Of a DNA stretch of 64,000 bases, positions 31,887 through 41,720 are shown piece after piece (position 1 is the first letter of the stretch; each line of letters opens with the position of its first letter). Both the position numbers and the translations under genes were made by a program. Source of the DNA: Macropodus opercularis (lineage: Eukaryota; Chordata; Actinopteri; Anabantiformes; Osphronemidae); NCBI GenBank assembly GCA_030770545.1, contig CM061093.1, positions 2,406,501-2,470,500 of the forward strand, written 5' to 3'. Under the pieces are notes generated by a model. It ran no database searches and was not told where the DNA came from. It saw only the letters and a list, made by a program, of their open reading frames with translations.

Positions 31887-32126
31887 CTGTGGAGAAAGCT
31901 GTTAATAAACAGAGACGAGTGATGGGAAAAGGATCAAATACGCAGATAAATATGTACGTTACACTCATATTTAGAGGTTTTATACAAGTCACCTTGTTCA
32001 CATGCTGACAGAAGAAAATCTACTTCCTGGATCCATTTGCAGCAAAGAATTCATCAGTGACACTGAACTGGAAGAACGACTCATTCAGGGAACATCAGTT
32101 GTGTGAGGTTCTAGTTGTGATGCTAC

Positions 32127-32181
32127 CTGTTCAGCAGAGATGGGGGCGTCCTCCACCTCCTGCTCCCCAGGGTCACAGCGT
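32127..32181 (-). CDS. Candidate 5' exon (minus strand, 55 bp)
   Basis: Bordered by GTGTGCAG and GTAGCA. A frame reading CDPGEQEVEDAPISAEQ is open. Short, so support is modest. Confidence 0.33.
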
Positions 32182-32647
32182 CTGCACACGACTAACAGAC
32201 GTCTGTCACGACCAACTGAGGTCTATGAACTATGAACATTCAACATCTGAATTAATAATTGGGTTTCAGTATAGTTTATAATGGTATATTATGCACCTGT
32301 CTTCTCCTCAGTGGCTGCTTTAACGTGTTTAAATGTCCCAAAGTCATTGTTTCCAGCTCTGAGTGGTTTTCTAACACCTCCTGCAATTGAAGCTCATGTT
32401 TTCTTGGGTTCGTCTTTTAGTCGCTGCCAGTTCCATCTTGTATCCAGTTGCAGCCTGACACCGACTGTGTTTGTAACACACTGCAGCATTAAACTTTCAC
32501 ATCACGGTCGTGTTTTGTTTCACCGTGACTCTGTCTATATATATATAAGCAACGTTAGCAAAAGAAAAAGGTGCAGGTTAACATGCATTTTTTTCCTATT
32601 TGTCCGTCAAGTCAAACCAAAGCCGTTTGTGGAGTTGCCTCATTCAG

Positions 32648-32781
32648 CGAGAGAGTCCTTCTATCAGGAAACGTGTCCAAGCTGTGTTTACCTGAATAAA
32701 GGCCGATCAGCGACGCGTATCCTCCTGAAGTCGGTGAACTATGGTTCCCAAGGTGCATTTCGTCCAATAAACGTCAGGGCA
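32648..32781 (-). promoter_or_regulatory. Candidate first exon and promoter region of the minus-strand gene
   Basis: On the minus strand the sequence GGCCTTTATTCAG followed by GTAAAC looks like an exon end with donor (donor at 32691-32686). The same block, with about 80% identity by eye over some 68 bp, occurs on the plus strand at 35337-35404. A shared first exon and donor is a plausible reading. Confidence 0.4.
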
Positions 32782-33594
32782 GATGGAAGATAAATGTAAA
32801 GGTGACAATTAAATGTTATGGTGATGTTGGCGAAAATGTATTCAATTTATCTTAGCCACAAATTATAAAATGTATTACGGCAACGGAGAGTGAGGATTAT
32901 GGGAAATGTAGTAAGCAGCTTTGTCAGCGCAACACATTGCGACATAAGAGACAAAAGGTAAAACGTGAACATTGAGTCACTGTTATTTGTTCCGCGTTGG
33001 AAAATATTTGTTAATTTCATAGAATGAAACTGGTCCTTTTGTTTTTACAGGCTATGTTTCATAATAATCATATGCACATTACTTCCTGTCTGACTGACAG
33101 ATATGACAGTGACTGTTGTTGGAAATTCCAAAGTCTTCATTTAGATGAAACTATGCATTTGTGGTCACAGTGATGATGGACCAACCACAGGCTACGGTTG
33201 GTTTATAGAAAGGTGAACTCACGTCCTCAGGGGCTTTGACATGTTTAAACCTTTACATCATCTGTGAGTGTCATTGAATTTGTTCATAATTATTTTATAC
33301 AGATATTAACATGTTGTACTGTTGATGTTTTGAAATGTCTAATAAATATTCAGATGTGTTTTGGGAAAATATATTAGTTACAGCAGAAGAATGACACAGA
33401 CAAACATTGTCAGTTCTTTCCTCTTCCATCATTCTGAGAACTAAATGTCTACATAAACGCAAACACTACTGTGATAACAGCACAACATTTAGTCTTAAAG
33501 TTGATCAGCTGGAGCCTCCAACAGTGGTGTAGGATCTATGGAGCAAAGAGAAAGGAAACGTGTTGAAGTGGATGAACAGCCTCATGAATATGGC
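32782..33594. other. Unique AT-rich intergenic sequence
   Basis: No gene, repeat or RNA recognised. The plus-strand ORF 32281-32793 runs across the gene candidate's promoter and is not believed. Confidence 0.5.
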
Positions 33595-33638
33595 TACATT
33601 TGCTGTGATCTGAGTGAGGAAGCCAACCCTGCACTTTG
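33595..33638 (+). repeat. 44-bp segment, inverted partner of 27965-28008
   Basis: Exact reverse complement of the segment in the 3' flank of the minus-strand gene candidate. Confidence 0.9.
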
Positions 33639-34766
33639 CTCTAACAAAATTATATTTGTCTTTTTTTTCTTTTCTTTTTTTTGCTATTTCCTTTTATTTG
33701 TTTCATGTTAGTTTTTGTTAAAAGTGACTAATGCTTTACGTAGATGTCATTTATCCATGTTGATGTGTAGAGGAAGTAGATTCATATTGTGTCATCTATA
33801 GATACAATCTGTTCAGTACATAATAATGAGTTGCTGTGGCAGCGTAGCTGGACATACTGTTGACCTGCCTGTGTGTATAGTGGAGGGTGTTTCTGAACAG
33901 AGTCCTGTTGCCTTAACTGTTGAGAAATGAGCTTGAGAGCAGCATGAAAGTCAAAGTGTATGAGGCTGTCAACTGTAAAATTCTGTCAAACGCTCACTGT
34001 CCACGTTTGAACTGCAGCTTAAAGTAGAAAACCACGGGTCACTGCTGTGTGAACACTCTGACTCTGAAGTCAAGTCTCCTCAGTGACAACACCACCTCCA
34101 GCTTTTATGGTTCAGCTCCTGAGTTAAGTTTCTATTGGTTGAAATGAATGTCAGCCTAACACTGTGTTTCCCAACCTGTTGGAGCCTCAGCACATGTTTT
34201 ACACTACAAAACCACACAACACACCACCAATCAAAAATGCCACAAGAAGCAGATGTAATGTCTAGTGTCAGTTTATTTGGTAGAGGGTCTTGGGCTCTTT
34301 CCTTAACGGCGCCAGGACCAAGCATCTCTAAGGATCATTTTGCAGGTGGTCAGTATCAACATCTCTGCTACGGTGTGAGGCTGTTTAGATTTAGTGATGA
34401 GTTCAGCAGCTTGGTAGCTTTCAGAACTTTCTCACTCAGCTTGGTGACAGATGTACGACGCAGTAATTAGAGTAATACACTTGCATCGTCAGTAGCCATT
34501 TCACTCTATAGGAAGGGTGAATCTAAGCTGCATGAGAGACACAAAGTACCTGAGGATACCTGAGTTCTATCATTAAATGAGGAGCAGATTTAAGTGTCAC
34601 TGAATTAAAAGAAAATAATTAATAACTACCAGTCAGGTGTCTCATAAAAAATATTTACAGCAAAGACATGACCTGCATTTGCAATGACCACAAGTCTACT
34701 GCTCCTGCTGTTCATGGGACTGATCTCTGTTCACTGCTTGTTCTCTTCATCATAATGTTCAGCTGA
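33639..34766. other. Unique sequence
   Basis: A T-rich tract lies at about 33659-33682. Otherwise nothing is recognised. Confidence 0.5.
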
Positions 34767-34890
34767 CTGAAGGAACTCTATTTAATTATAAGAATCAAAC
34801 ATATAGAAATAATTATTCAGTCATGCAAATATGTACATACAAGATGAACCTGATGTAGTATAATCATGTGTTTGACTTTTTTGTCCATCC
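34767..34890 (+). repeat. Direct repeat, copy 1 (partner 35033-35150)
   Basis: The core TCATGCAAATATGTACATAC is identical in both copies (34821 and 35090 regions). The flanks, from GAAGGA-CTCTAT to GTAGTATGATCAT, are diverged but alignable. The offset is about 265-270 bp. Confidence 0.8.
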
Positions 34891-34948
34891 TTGACTGACT
34901 AATAAAGTTTACGTGTTTAGGTCTGAGTGAGTTGTGTCTGTTTTTGAG

Positions 34949-34992
34949 CACCTTCTGGCTGAACAGCTCATCTGCAGTTCAACCAGAAGGTG
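34949..34992. repeat. 16-bp inverted repeat with 12-nt loop
   Basis: CACCTTCTGGCTGAAC and GTTCAACCAGAAGGTG pair with one mismatch around a 12-base loop. Confidence 0.8.
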
Positions 34993-35032
34993 AGTAATGA
35001 GACCAGATGTGTGTCAGGGTGTTTCCAGCCTA

Positions 35033-35150
35033 AGGAAGGACTCTATGTAATTATTAAATTAACAAAACATGTATAAATATTTATTCAATCATGCAAATAT
35101 GTACATACAAGTGGAACCTGGTGTAGTATGATCATCTGTTTATTCCTCCC
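35033..35150 (+). repeat. Direct repeat, copy 2 (partner 34767-34890)
   Basis: Diverged second copy of the 34767-34890 segment. Confidence 0.8.
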
Positions 35151-35236
35151 CAGGAACAGAACGTGACGTGAACCAAGCCTATCAAAGCAACTCAGGCCTC
35201 TGAAACGTCCACTTTGCACCCTGACCTTTGACCTGT

Positions 35237-35292
35237 ATCTGCTAGCTGCTAGCTGCTAGCGGGACAGCTGCTAGATGCTAGCTGATAGCTTT
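35237..35292 (+). repeat. Short GCTAGCT tandem repeat
   Basis: Repeated 7-bp GCTAGCT words with a few variants (GCTAGAT, GATAGCT). Confidence 0.85.
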
Positions 35293-35336
35293 GACATTAT
35301 CCCTTTTCCTCGTTTTACACAGACAGAAGTTGAAGC

Positions 35337-35740
35337 CGCGTCGCCTATTGGCCTTTATTCAGGTAAACGCAGACTGGACACATTCACTGATAGAAGGACT
35401 CTGAATTAGTCAGCATTTTACTTGCTAAGCATTAGCCTCAATGCTGCTACTGATGGTTAGCTAACCTGCAGCTCGCTAGCTGCCAGTTTCCAATTGGCCA
35501 GTAATTAATTTGTGTCTCTACGATCTCAAAATATTTATCTGACTTACCGACTGACAAATATTCAGGTTAGTTTTCAATTTTATAAAATTAAAAATTATAT
35601 TGCCTGGGATAACATGTTTGCTTACTGATTGGCCTCTGACCCTGGTGACGTCACAGACTGTCGTCTCTAGCTACGGGACAACAATCTTTAAGCTGTTTCG
35701 ACAACAGACAGAGACACAGGTAAGATGTTTCCAGCTGAGC
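35337..35740 (+). promoter_or_regulatory. Promoter-like segment, copy 1 of a ~436-bp tandem duplication
   Basis: It contains the first-exon-like block (35337-35404, TTTATTCAG/GTAAAC donor), an AT-rich middle, a perfect CRE TGACGTCA at 35646-35653, and a second donor-like CACAG/GTAAGA near 35718. CREs close to a start site are common in vertebrate promoters. Activity is inferred. Confidence 0.45.
35646..35653. promoter_or_regulatory. CRE motif TGACGTCA (copy 1)
   Basis: Perfect 8-bp palindromic cAMP-response element within a 20-bp stretch conserved between the two duplicated copies. Confidence 0.55.
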
Positions 35741-35781
35741 TCAATGTTAATTTTACTGTATTTATTCTTTGTTATATGTCT

Positions 35782-36140
35782 TTTTTCTAGTTTATTCAGA
35801 TAAACACAGACTAGATATGTTCACCGATAGAAGGACTCTCTGAATGAGTCAGCATTTTACTTGCTAGGCATTAGCCTCAATGCTGCTACTGATGGTAGCT
35901 AACCTGTAGCTCGCTAGCTGCCAGTTTCTAATTGGCCAGTAATGAATTTGTGTCTCTACGATCTCGAAATGCTTATCTGACTTATCGACTGACAAATATT
36001 TAGTTTAGTTTTTCAAGTTCATAAAATTAAAAATTATATTCCCTGGGATAAAATGGTAACTTACTTATTGGCCTCCGACACAGGTGACGTCACAGACTGT
36101 CGTCTCTAGCGACGGGACAACAATCTTTCAGCTGTTTCCA
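35782..36140 (+). repeat. Copy 2 of the ~436-bp tandem duplication
   Basis: Alignable with 35345-35720 almost throughout, at about 85-90% identity by eye. The first donor is lost (TTCAG/ATAAAC), while the CRE block is kept. Confidence 0.85.
36075..36082. promoter_or_regulatory. CRE motif TGACGTCA (copy 2)
   Basis: Same motif and flanks (GGTGACGTCACAGACTG) as copy 1. Confidence 0.55.
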
Positions 36141-36514
36141 GCTGAGCTCAGTGTTTATTCAGTTATATTTCTTATTTCTTGTGTTTAGTTTATCTTAATG
36201 CTTCGGTCAAATTTAATGATGAATAATATGTGGTTCTGTCAACCTGAAGTGCTTGTATATACTGTTAAACTGTCTTTCAATGCTGGATACAGGTAATAAG
36301 TTGGAGTCATTGTCTTTCTAGTGTTTGGTTCGTCTGCTTTAGTCAGTGAGTGGGTACATTAACTGCCGACTGAAACCATCAGTGTCTAACAGTGAACTAA
36401 ATGCAGACCTCGCCTGCATGTTTAGCTGCACCTTTTTCTGTTTGCTAACACACTGTCACACACTGTTGTTAAACCAGTGATATTGGGCCTTGCTAACCTC
36501 CTTTTCACATGCAG
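36141..36514. other. Unique sequence, possible intron
   Basis: No feature seen. It would be intronic if the promoter-like copies and the exon at 36515 belong together. Confidence 0.4.
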
Positions 36515-36613
36515 ACAGGAGCGAGTCACGGAAAAGGCAGCAAGCTCTACAGACTGGACCTTCGAGGCTGCGCAGGGAAGGAAAACCGCTCATGGACGCT
36601 GTGGATCGAGGAG
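36515..36613 (+). CDS. Candidate exon on the plus strand (99 bp)
   Basis: Acceptor CTTTTCACATGCAG and donor GTAGTT flank 33 codons open in phase 0 (HGKGSKLYRLDLRG, then NRSWTLWIEE). Another frame is also open. Downstream the sequence soon becomes TAG-rich repeat, so the gene, if any, is interrupted or continues beyond a long intron. Unidentified. Confidence 0.35.
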
Positions 36614-36794
36614 GTAGTTAAGTAGTTTTTCTCTGTTTAAACACGTGTTTCTGGGTTGTTTGTGTCATTGATGCAGTGGTCAGAGTGTGCTGGCATGCTG
36701 GGCCACTCTGTCAGTGATACTGAGGGGCCTGTGTCTTTAGTGTCATGTAGAATGAGTCTTGCTGGGCTGTTGGGCCACCCACTCAATAGTTTTT

Positions 36795-36999
36795 AGTTAG
36801 TATTGTAGTAGAAGTGTCGTAGTAGTATCATAGTAGTAGCAGAAGGGTCATACTAGTAGTAGCAGTAGTAGTGGGAATAGTACTAGTAGAAGTGTAGTAG
36901 TAATGGTATTAGTGTTGTACCTGTAGGACAGTAGTAGTTGTGTTATGGTAGTATAATAGTAGAAGTAGTACTAGTCATGGTAGTGTCCTACTATTTTAG
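36795..36999 (+). repeat. TAG-trinucleotide-rich lead-in to the minisatellite
   Basis: Irregular AGTAGTAGT and related words with few C. Confidence 0.8.
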
Positions 37000-38590
37000 T
37001 ATTAGCTGTAGTCTAGTATTAGTAGCAGTGTCCTAATAGCAGAAGAATATTAGTAGTAGTCTTACTAGTTTTAGCTGTAGTCTAGTATTAGTAGTAGTGT
37101 CCTACTAGTGGTAGCTGTAGTCTAGTATTAGTAGTAGTGTCCTACTAGTGGTAGCTGTAGTGTAGTATTAGTAGTAGTGTCCTACTAGTGGTAGCTGTAG
37201 TGTAGTATTAGTAGTAGTGTCCTACTAGTGGTAGCCGTAGTCTAGTATTAGTAGTAGTGTCCTACTAGTGGTAGTTGTAGTGTAGTATTAGTAGTAGTGT
37301 CTTACTAGTGGTAGCTGTAGTGTAGTATTAGTAGTAGTAGTGTCTTACTAGTGGTAGCTGTAGTGTAGTATTAGTAGTAGTGTCCTACTAGTGGTAGTTG
37401 TAGTGTAGTATTAGTAGTAGTGTCCTACTAGTGGTAGCTGTAGTCTAGTATTAGTAGTAGTGTCCTACTAGTGGTAGCTGTAGTCTAGTATTAGTAGTAG
37501 TGTCCTACTAGTGGTAGCTGTAGTATAGTATTAGTAGTAGTGTCCTACTAGTGGTAGCTGTAGTGTAGTATTAGTAGTAGTGTCCTACTAGTGGTAGCCG
37601 TAGTCTAGTATTAGTAGTAGTGTCCTACTAGTGGTAGTTGTAGTGTAGTATTAGTAGTAGTGTCTTACTAGTGGTAGCTGTAGTGTAGTATTAGTAGTAG
37701 TAGTGTCTTACTAGTGGTAGCTGTAGTGTAGTATTAGTAGTAGTGTCCTACTAGTGGTAGTTGTAGTGTAGTATTAGTAGTAGTGTCCTACTAGTGGTAG
37801 CTGTAGTATAGTATTAGTAGTAGTGTCCTACTAGTGGTAGCTGTAGTGTAGTATTAGTAGTAGTAGTGTCTTACTAGTGGTAGCTGTAGTATAGTATTAG
37901 TAGTAGTGTCTTACTAGTGGTAGCTGTAGTGTAGTATTAGTAGTAGTGTCTTACTAGTGGTAGCTGTAGTGTAGTATTAGTAGTAGTAGTGTCTTACTAG
38001 TGGTAGCTGTAGTCTAGTATTAGTAGTAGTGTCTTACTAGTGGTAACTGTAGTATAGTATTAGTAGTAGTGTCTTACTAGTGGTAGCTGTAGTGTAGTAT
38101 TAGTAGTAGTGTCCTACTAGTGGTAGCTGTAGTGTAGTATTAGTAGTAGTGTCTTACTAGTGGTAGCTGTAGTATAGTATTAGTAGTAGTGTCTTACTAG
38201 TGGTAGCTGTAGTGTAGTATTAGTAGTAGTGTCCTACTAGTGGTAGCTGTAGTGTAGTATTAGTAGTAGTGTCCTACTAGTGGTAGCTGTAGTGTAGTAT
38301 TAGTAGTAGTGTCCTACTAGTGGTAGCTGTAGTATAGTATTAGTAGTAGTGTCTTACTAGTGGTAGCTGTAGTATAGTATTAGTAGTAGTGTCTTACTAG
38401 TGGTAGTTGTAGTGTAGTATTAGTAGTAGTGTCCTACTAGTGGTAGCTGTAGTATAGTATTAGTAGTAGTGTCTTACTAGTGGTAGCTGTAGTATAGTAT
38501 TAGTAGTAGTGTCCTACTAGTGGTAGCTGTAGTATAGTATTAGTAGTAGTGTCTTACTAGTGGTAGCTGTAGTGTAGTATTAGTAGTCGT
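37000..38590 (+). repeat. 40-bp minisatellite, about 39 copies
   Basis: Unit contains GTCCTACTAGTGGTAGCTG and TAGTATTAGTAGTAGT. CCTACTAGTG starts at 37141, 37181, 37221 and 37261, giving a 40-bp period. Some copies carry one extra TAG (43 bp). Variants at fixed places (CC/CT, GC/GT, C/G/A before TAGTAT) mark individual copies. A block of nine units recurs with an offset of 363 bp. Confidence 0.96.
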
Positions 38591-39430
38591 GTTGCAACAG
38601 CTGTACTAGTCTAGCAGTAGCAGTGTTGTCGTAGTAGTATAAGTGTAGTACTCAAAGTAGTTTTTTAGTATGCATGTAGTAGTATTCAGTGTAGTAGTGT
38701 AATGGTTGCGTGGTAGTAGTAGTGGTAGTATTGTATTAGTGTATTAGTAGGAGTAGTGTTGTTTTTTGTAGTAGTGTTATCGTAAGAGTGGTGTCGTCAT
38801 AGTAGCAGTCTAGCAGTAGTATTGTACTATCTAGTATAGTGAAGTAAAGTATAGTATGTTATAGTGTGTGGGGTAGTGTAGTGGAGTTTGATTTAGTGTA
38901 GAGTCATATAGTCTAGTTTGGTTTAGTATAATATTGTACTAGTATTATAATATAATCTGTACTGTATTGTATACTGTAGTGTAGTTTAGCATAGATGTAA
39001 GATAGTCTAGTAGAGTGTAGTCTAGTATAGTTTGGAATAGTCTAATGTGTAGTGTACTGTAATATAGTGTAATATACTCAAGTTGTATTGTAATATAATA
39101 TATAATTTAGTTTACAATAGTCCAGTGTGGTGTAGTATATCTTAATATAGTATAACATTGTGTACTATAGTTTAGTGTAGTGTAACATAGTCTAGTATAG
39201 TTTAGAATAGTCTAGCGTACTCTGTTATAGTTTAGCATTGTGTAATATAGGCTTGTATAGCTTAGAATAGTCTAGTGTCTGGTAGTGTAGTATAGTCTAG
39301 AGTAGTGTACTTTAGTATATGTAGTAGATATATATAGGTGTAATATAGTCTAATGTGGTTTAATGTAGTGTAGTAGAGAGCAATATTGTCTAGTGTAGCT
39401 AGAATAGTCTAGTGTAATTTGGTGTTGTTT

Positions 39431-39725
39431 ATTATACTGTAGTATAGTGTAGTATACTGTAGTTTAATGTATTATAATCTAATGTACTAAAGTCTGTTAT
39501 AGTGTAGTTTAATATAGGGTATTATACTGTAGTATAGTGTAGTATACTGTAGTTTAATGTATTATAATCTAATGTACTAAAGTCTGTTATAGTGTAGTTT
39601 AATATAGGGTATTATACTGTAGTATAGTGTAGTATACTGTAGTTTAATGTATTATAATCTAATGTACTAAAGTCTGTTATAGTGTAGTTTAATATAGGGT
39701 ATTATACTGTAGTATAGTGTAGTTT
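39431..39725 (+). repeat. 90-bp tandem repeat, about 3.3 copies
   Basis: ATTATACTGT starts at 39431, 39521, 39611 and 39701. The copies are nearly identical, a local amplification within the degenerate repeat. Confidence 0.95.
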
Positions 39726-40230
39726 AGTATAGTACAGTTTTACTATAATCGAGTGTACTAAAGTCTGTTATGGTGTAGTTTTGATGTAGAGTAATATTGT
39801 CTAGTGTAGTGTAATATGGTCTGTTATAGTCTAGTTTTGTTTAGAGTAATGTAATATAGTATAGTGTAGTTTTAGTACAATGTAGTTTAACTTGATATAC
39901 TCTCATATAGTGTAGTTTAGCAAGGTGTAATATATTTTAGTGTAGTAGAGTGTAATATAGGCTAGTAGAGTGTGCTTTATAGTAATATTGTTTATTGTGG
40001 TGTAATATAGTTTAGTATAGAGAAGTATAATGTTTAGTACAGTGTAGTATAGTCTAATATAGTATAGTGTAGTAGAGTGTAACATGGTCAAGTAGAGTGT
40101 AGTCTAGTGTAGTTTAGAATAGTCTAATGTAGTGTACTGTAATACATTATAATATAGCCTGTTGTAGTGTAGTTTAGTTTAGAATAGTCCTCATTACTAT
40201 AATTTAGCATTGTGTAATATACTCTAGATA

Positions 40231-40335
40231 GGAATTTTATTTATCCCGCAGTGGGGAAATTCTGGTGACCCAGCAGCAGCGGACAGACAGTCAGAAAAAA
40301 AGTTAATAATTACAAAAAAATAGTAAATTGTTTGA
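40231..40335 (+). mobile_element. LINE-tail-like remnant
   Basis: The segment TTTATTTATCCCGCAGTGGG, then GAAATTCTGGTGACCCAGCAG, then A-rich sequence, breaks the TAG-rich pattern and resembles the 3' tail of common fish LINEs (TTTATTGATCCC...GGGAAATTC type). Very short. Confidence 0.45.
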
Positions 40336-41639
40336 CAATTCTAGTGTAGTTTAATGTAGTGTAATACAGTATAGTTTAGTTTATAATACTTTACTATAAT
40401 AAATATAGTTTAATTTATTGTAGTCTAGTACAGTTTAGTGTGATATAGTCTAATATAGTGTAGTAAAGTCAAATATTTTCTAGTCTAGTTTAGAGTAGTG
40501 TAATATATTATCGTGTAGTTTAGTATAACGCAGTCTAACTTAATATACTCTAGTATAGTGTAGTTTAGAATAGTGTCATATATTCTAGTGTAGTTTAGTT
40601 TAGTATAATGTAGTTTATTTTATATAATATAGTGAAGTAAAGTATAGTATATTATAGCCTGTTAAAGTGTAGGTTAGTGGAGTGTACTATAGTGTAATCT
40701 ACTTTAGTTTCCAATAGTCCAGTGTAGTGCAGTATAGAGCAATAGTTTATTGAAGTGTAGTGTAACATAGTCTACTATAGTGTAGTAGAATTAGAATAAT
40801 CTAATATAGTGTAGTGTACTGTAGTATAGTCTAGTTGTAGTGTAGTTTAATATAGTTTAGTTTACAGTAATCCAGTGTGGTGTAGTATATCTTAATATAG
40901 TTTAACATTATGTACTATAGTCTAATAGTCTATAATTTAATATAGTCTAATATAGTGTAGTGTACTTTACAATAGTCCAGTGTGGTGTAGTATATCTTAA
41001 TGTAGTTTAGTTTTAGGATTGGTGGTTCAATTGAGTCCGTTCCTTAGGAGACAGGTCAGTTGTCAGCCATTCATTGAAACACTTGTTCAAATGATTGTTA
41101 CTGTGTTGTTTGTGTTCCGGAAGGGACAAAGCATTCGCCCACCTATCGGAGGATAGGTGTTTTTAATAACGCTTTGTTGTTTTTGAGTTTGTCAAGGTAC
41201 AGAGCAGTCGTCGGTGGTTCCATTGACGCCTACTACTTGACCTGAGCTACAGAGGGAGCAGAGCAGTTGTTCTCCAGTCATTGAGTTGGTGGGTGAAATG
41301 TCTCTGGCTCTTTTCCTTGTGTTCCTCAGGTTATAGAGCAGTGGTCCACCAGTCGTAGGATTGGTGGTTCAGATACCTCTGACTTCCTCGGCAGACAGAA
41401 CAGTTGTCCAGCAATCGTAGGTTTGGTGGGTCAGCTGACTCGGTTCCGTAGGAGACAGGTCAGTCATAAAGCAATCATTGGATCGGTGTTTCAATGGAAT
41501 TTGACTGTGCTATTTGTTTTCCACAAGTGACACGGCATTTGTCCACCAATCGTAGGTTTCGTGATTTCATTGACTATGTCTCTGTGAGTTGAGTTCCTCA
41601 GGAGACAAAACAGTGTTTCACCAATCGTAGGTTTCGTGA

Positions 41640-41720
41640 TTTCATTGACTATGTCTCTGTGAGTTGACTTCCTCAGGAGACAGAACAGTTGTCTACCAAT
41701 TGTAGGATTGGTGGTTCAAT
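41640..41720 (+). repeat. Chimeric S9/S1 monomer
   Basis: The first half is S9 (TCTCTGTGAGTTGA) and the second half S1 (AGACAGAACAGTTGTCTACC), followed by S2. One monomer's worth is lost by exchange between S9 and S1. Confidence 0.7.

Larger units (their letters stand above)
38591..41013 (+). repeat. Degenerate TAGTNTAGT-type AT-rich repeat
   Basis: Loose 5- and 10-bp periodicity of TAGTG, TAGTT, TATAG and AATAT words with very few C on this strand. Any ORFs are trivial. It is interrupted by a LINE-like tail (40231-40335) and ends abruptly against the satellite. Confidence 0.85.

Noticed and set aside
32281..32793. 170-codon plus-strand ORF
   Set aside because: No recognisable domain. It covers the promoter/first-exon region of the minus-strand candidate, and the composition looks non-coding.
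39903..40091. Minus-strand ORF rich in Tyr/Leu/Thr
   Set aside because: Product of the degenerate TAGT repeat.
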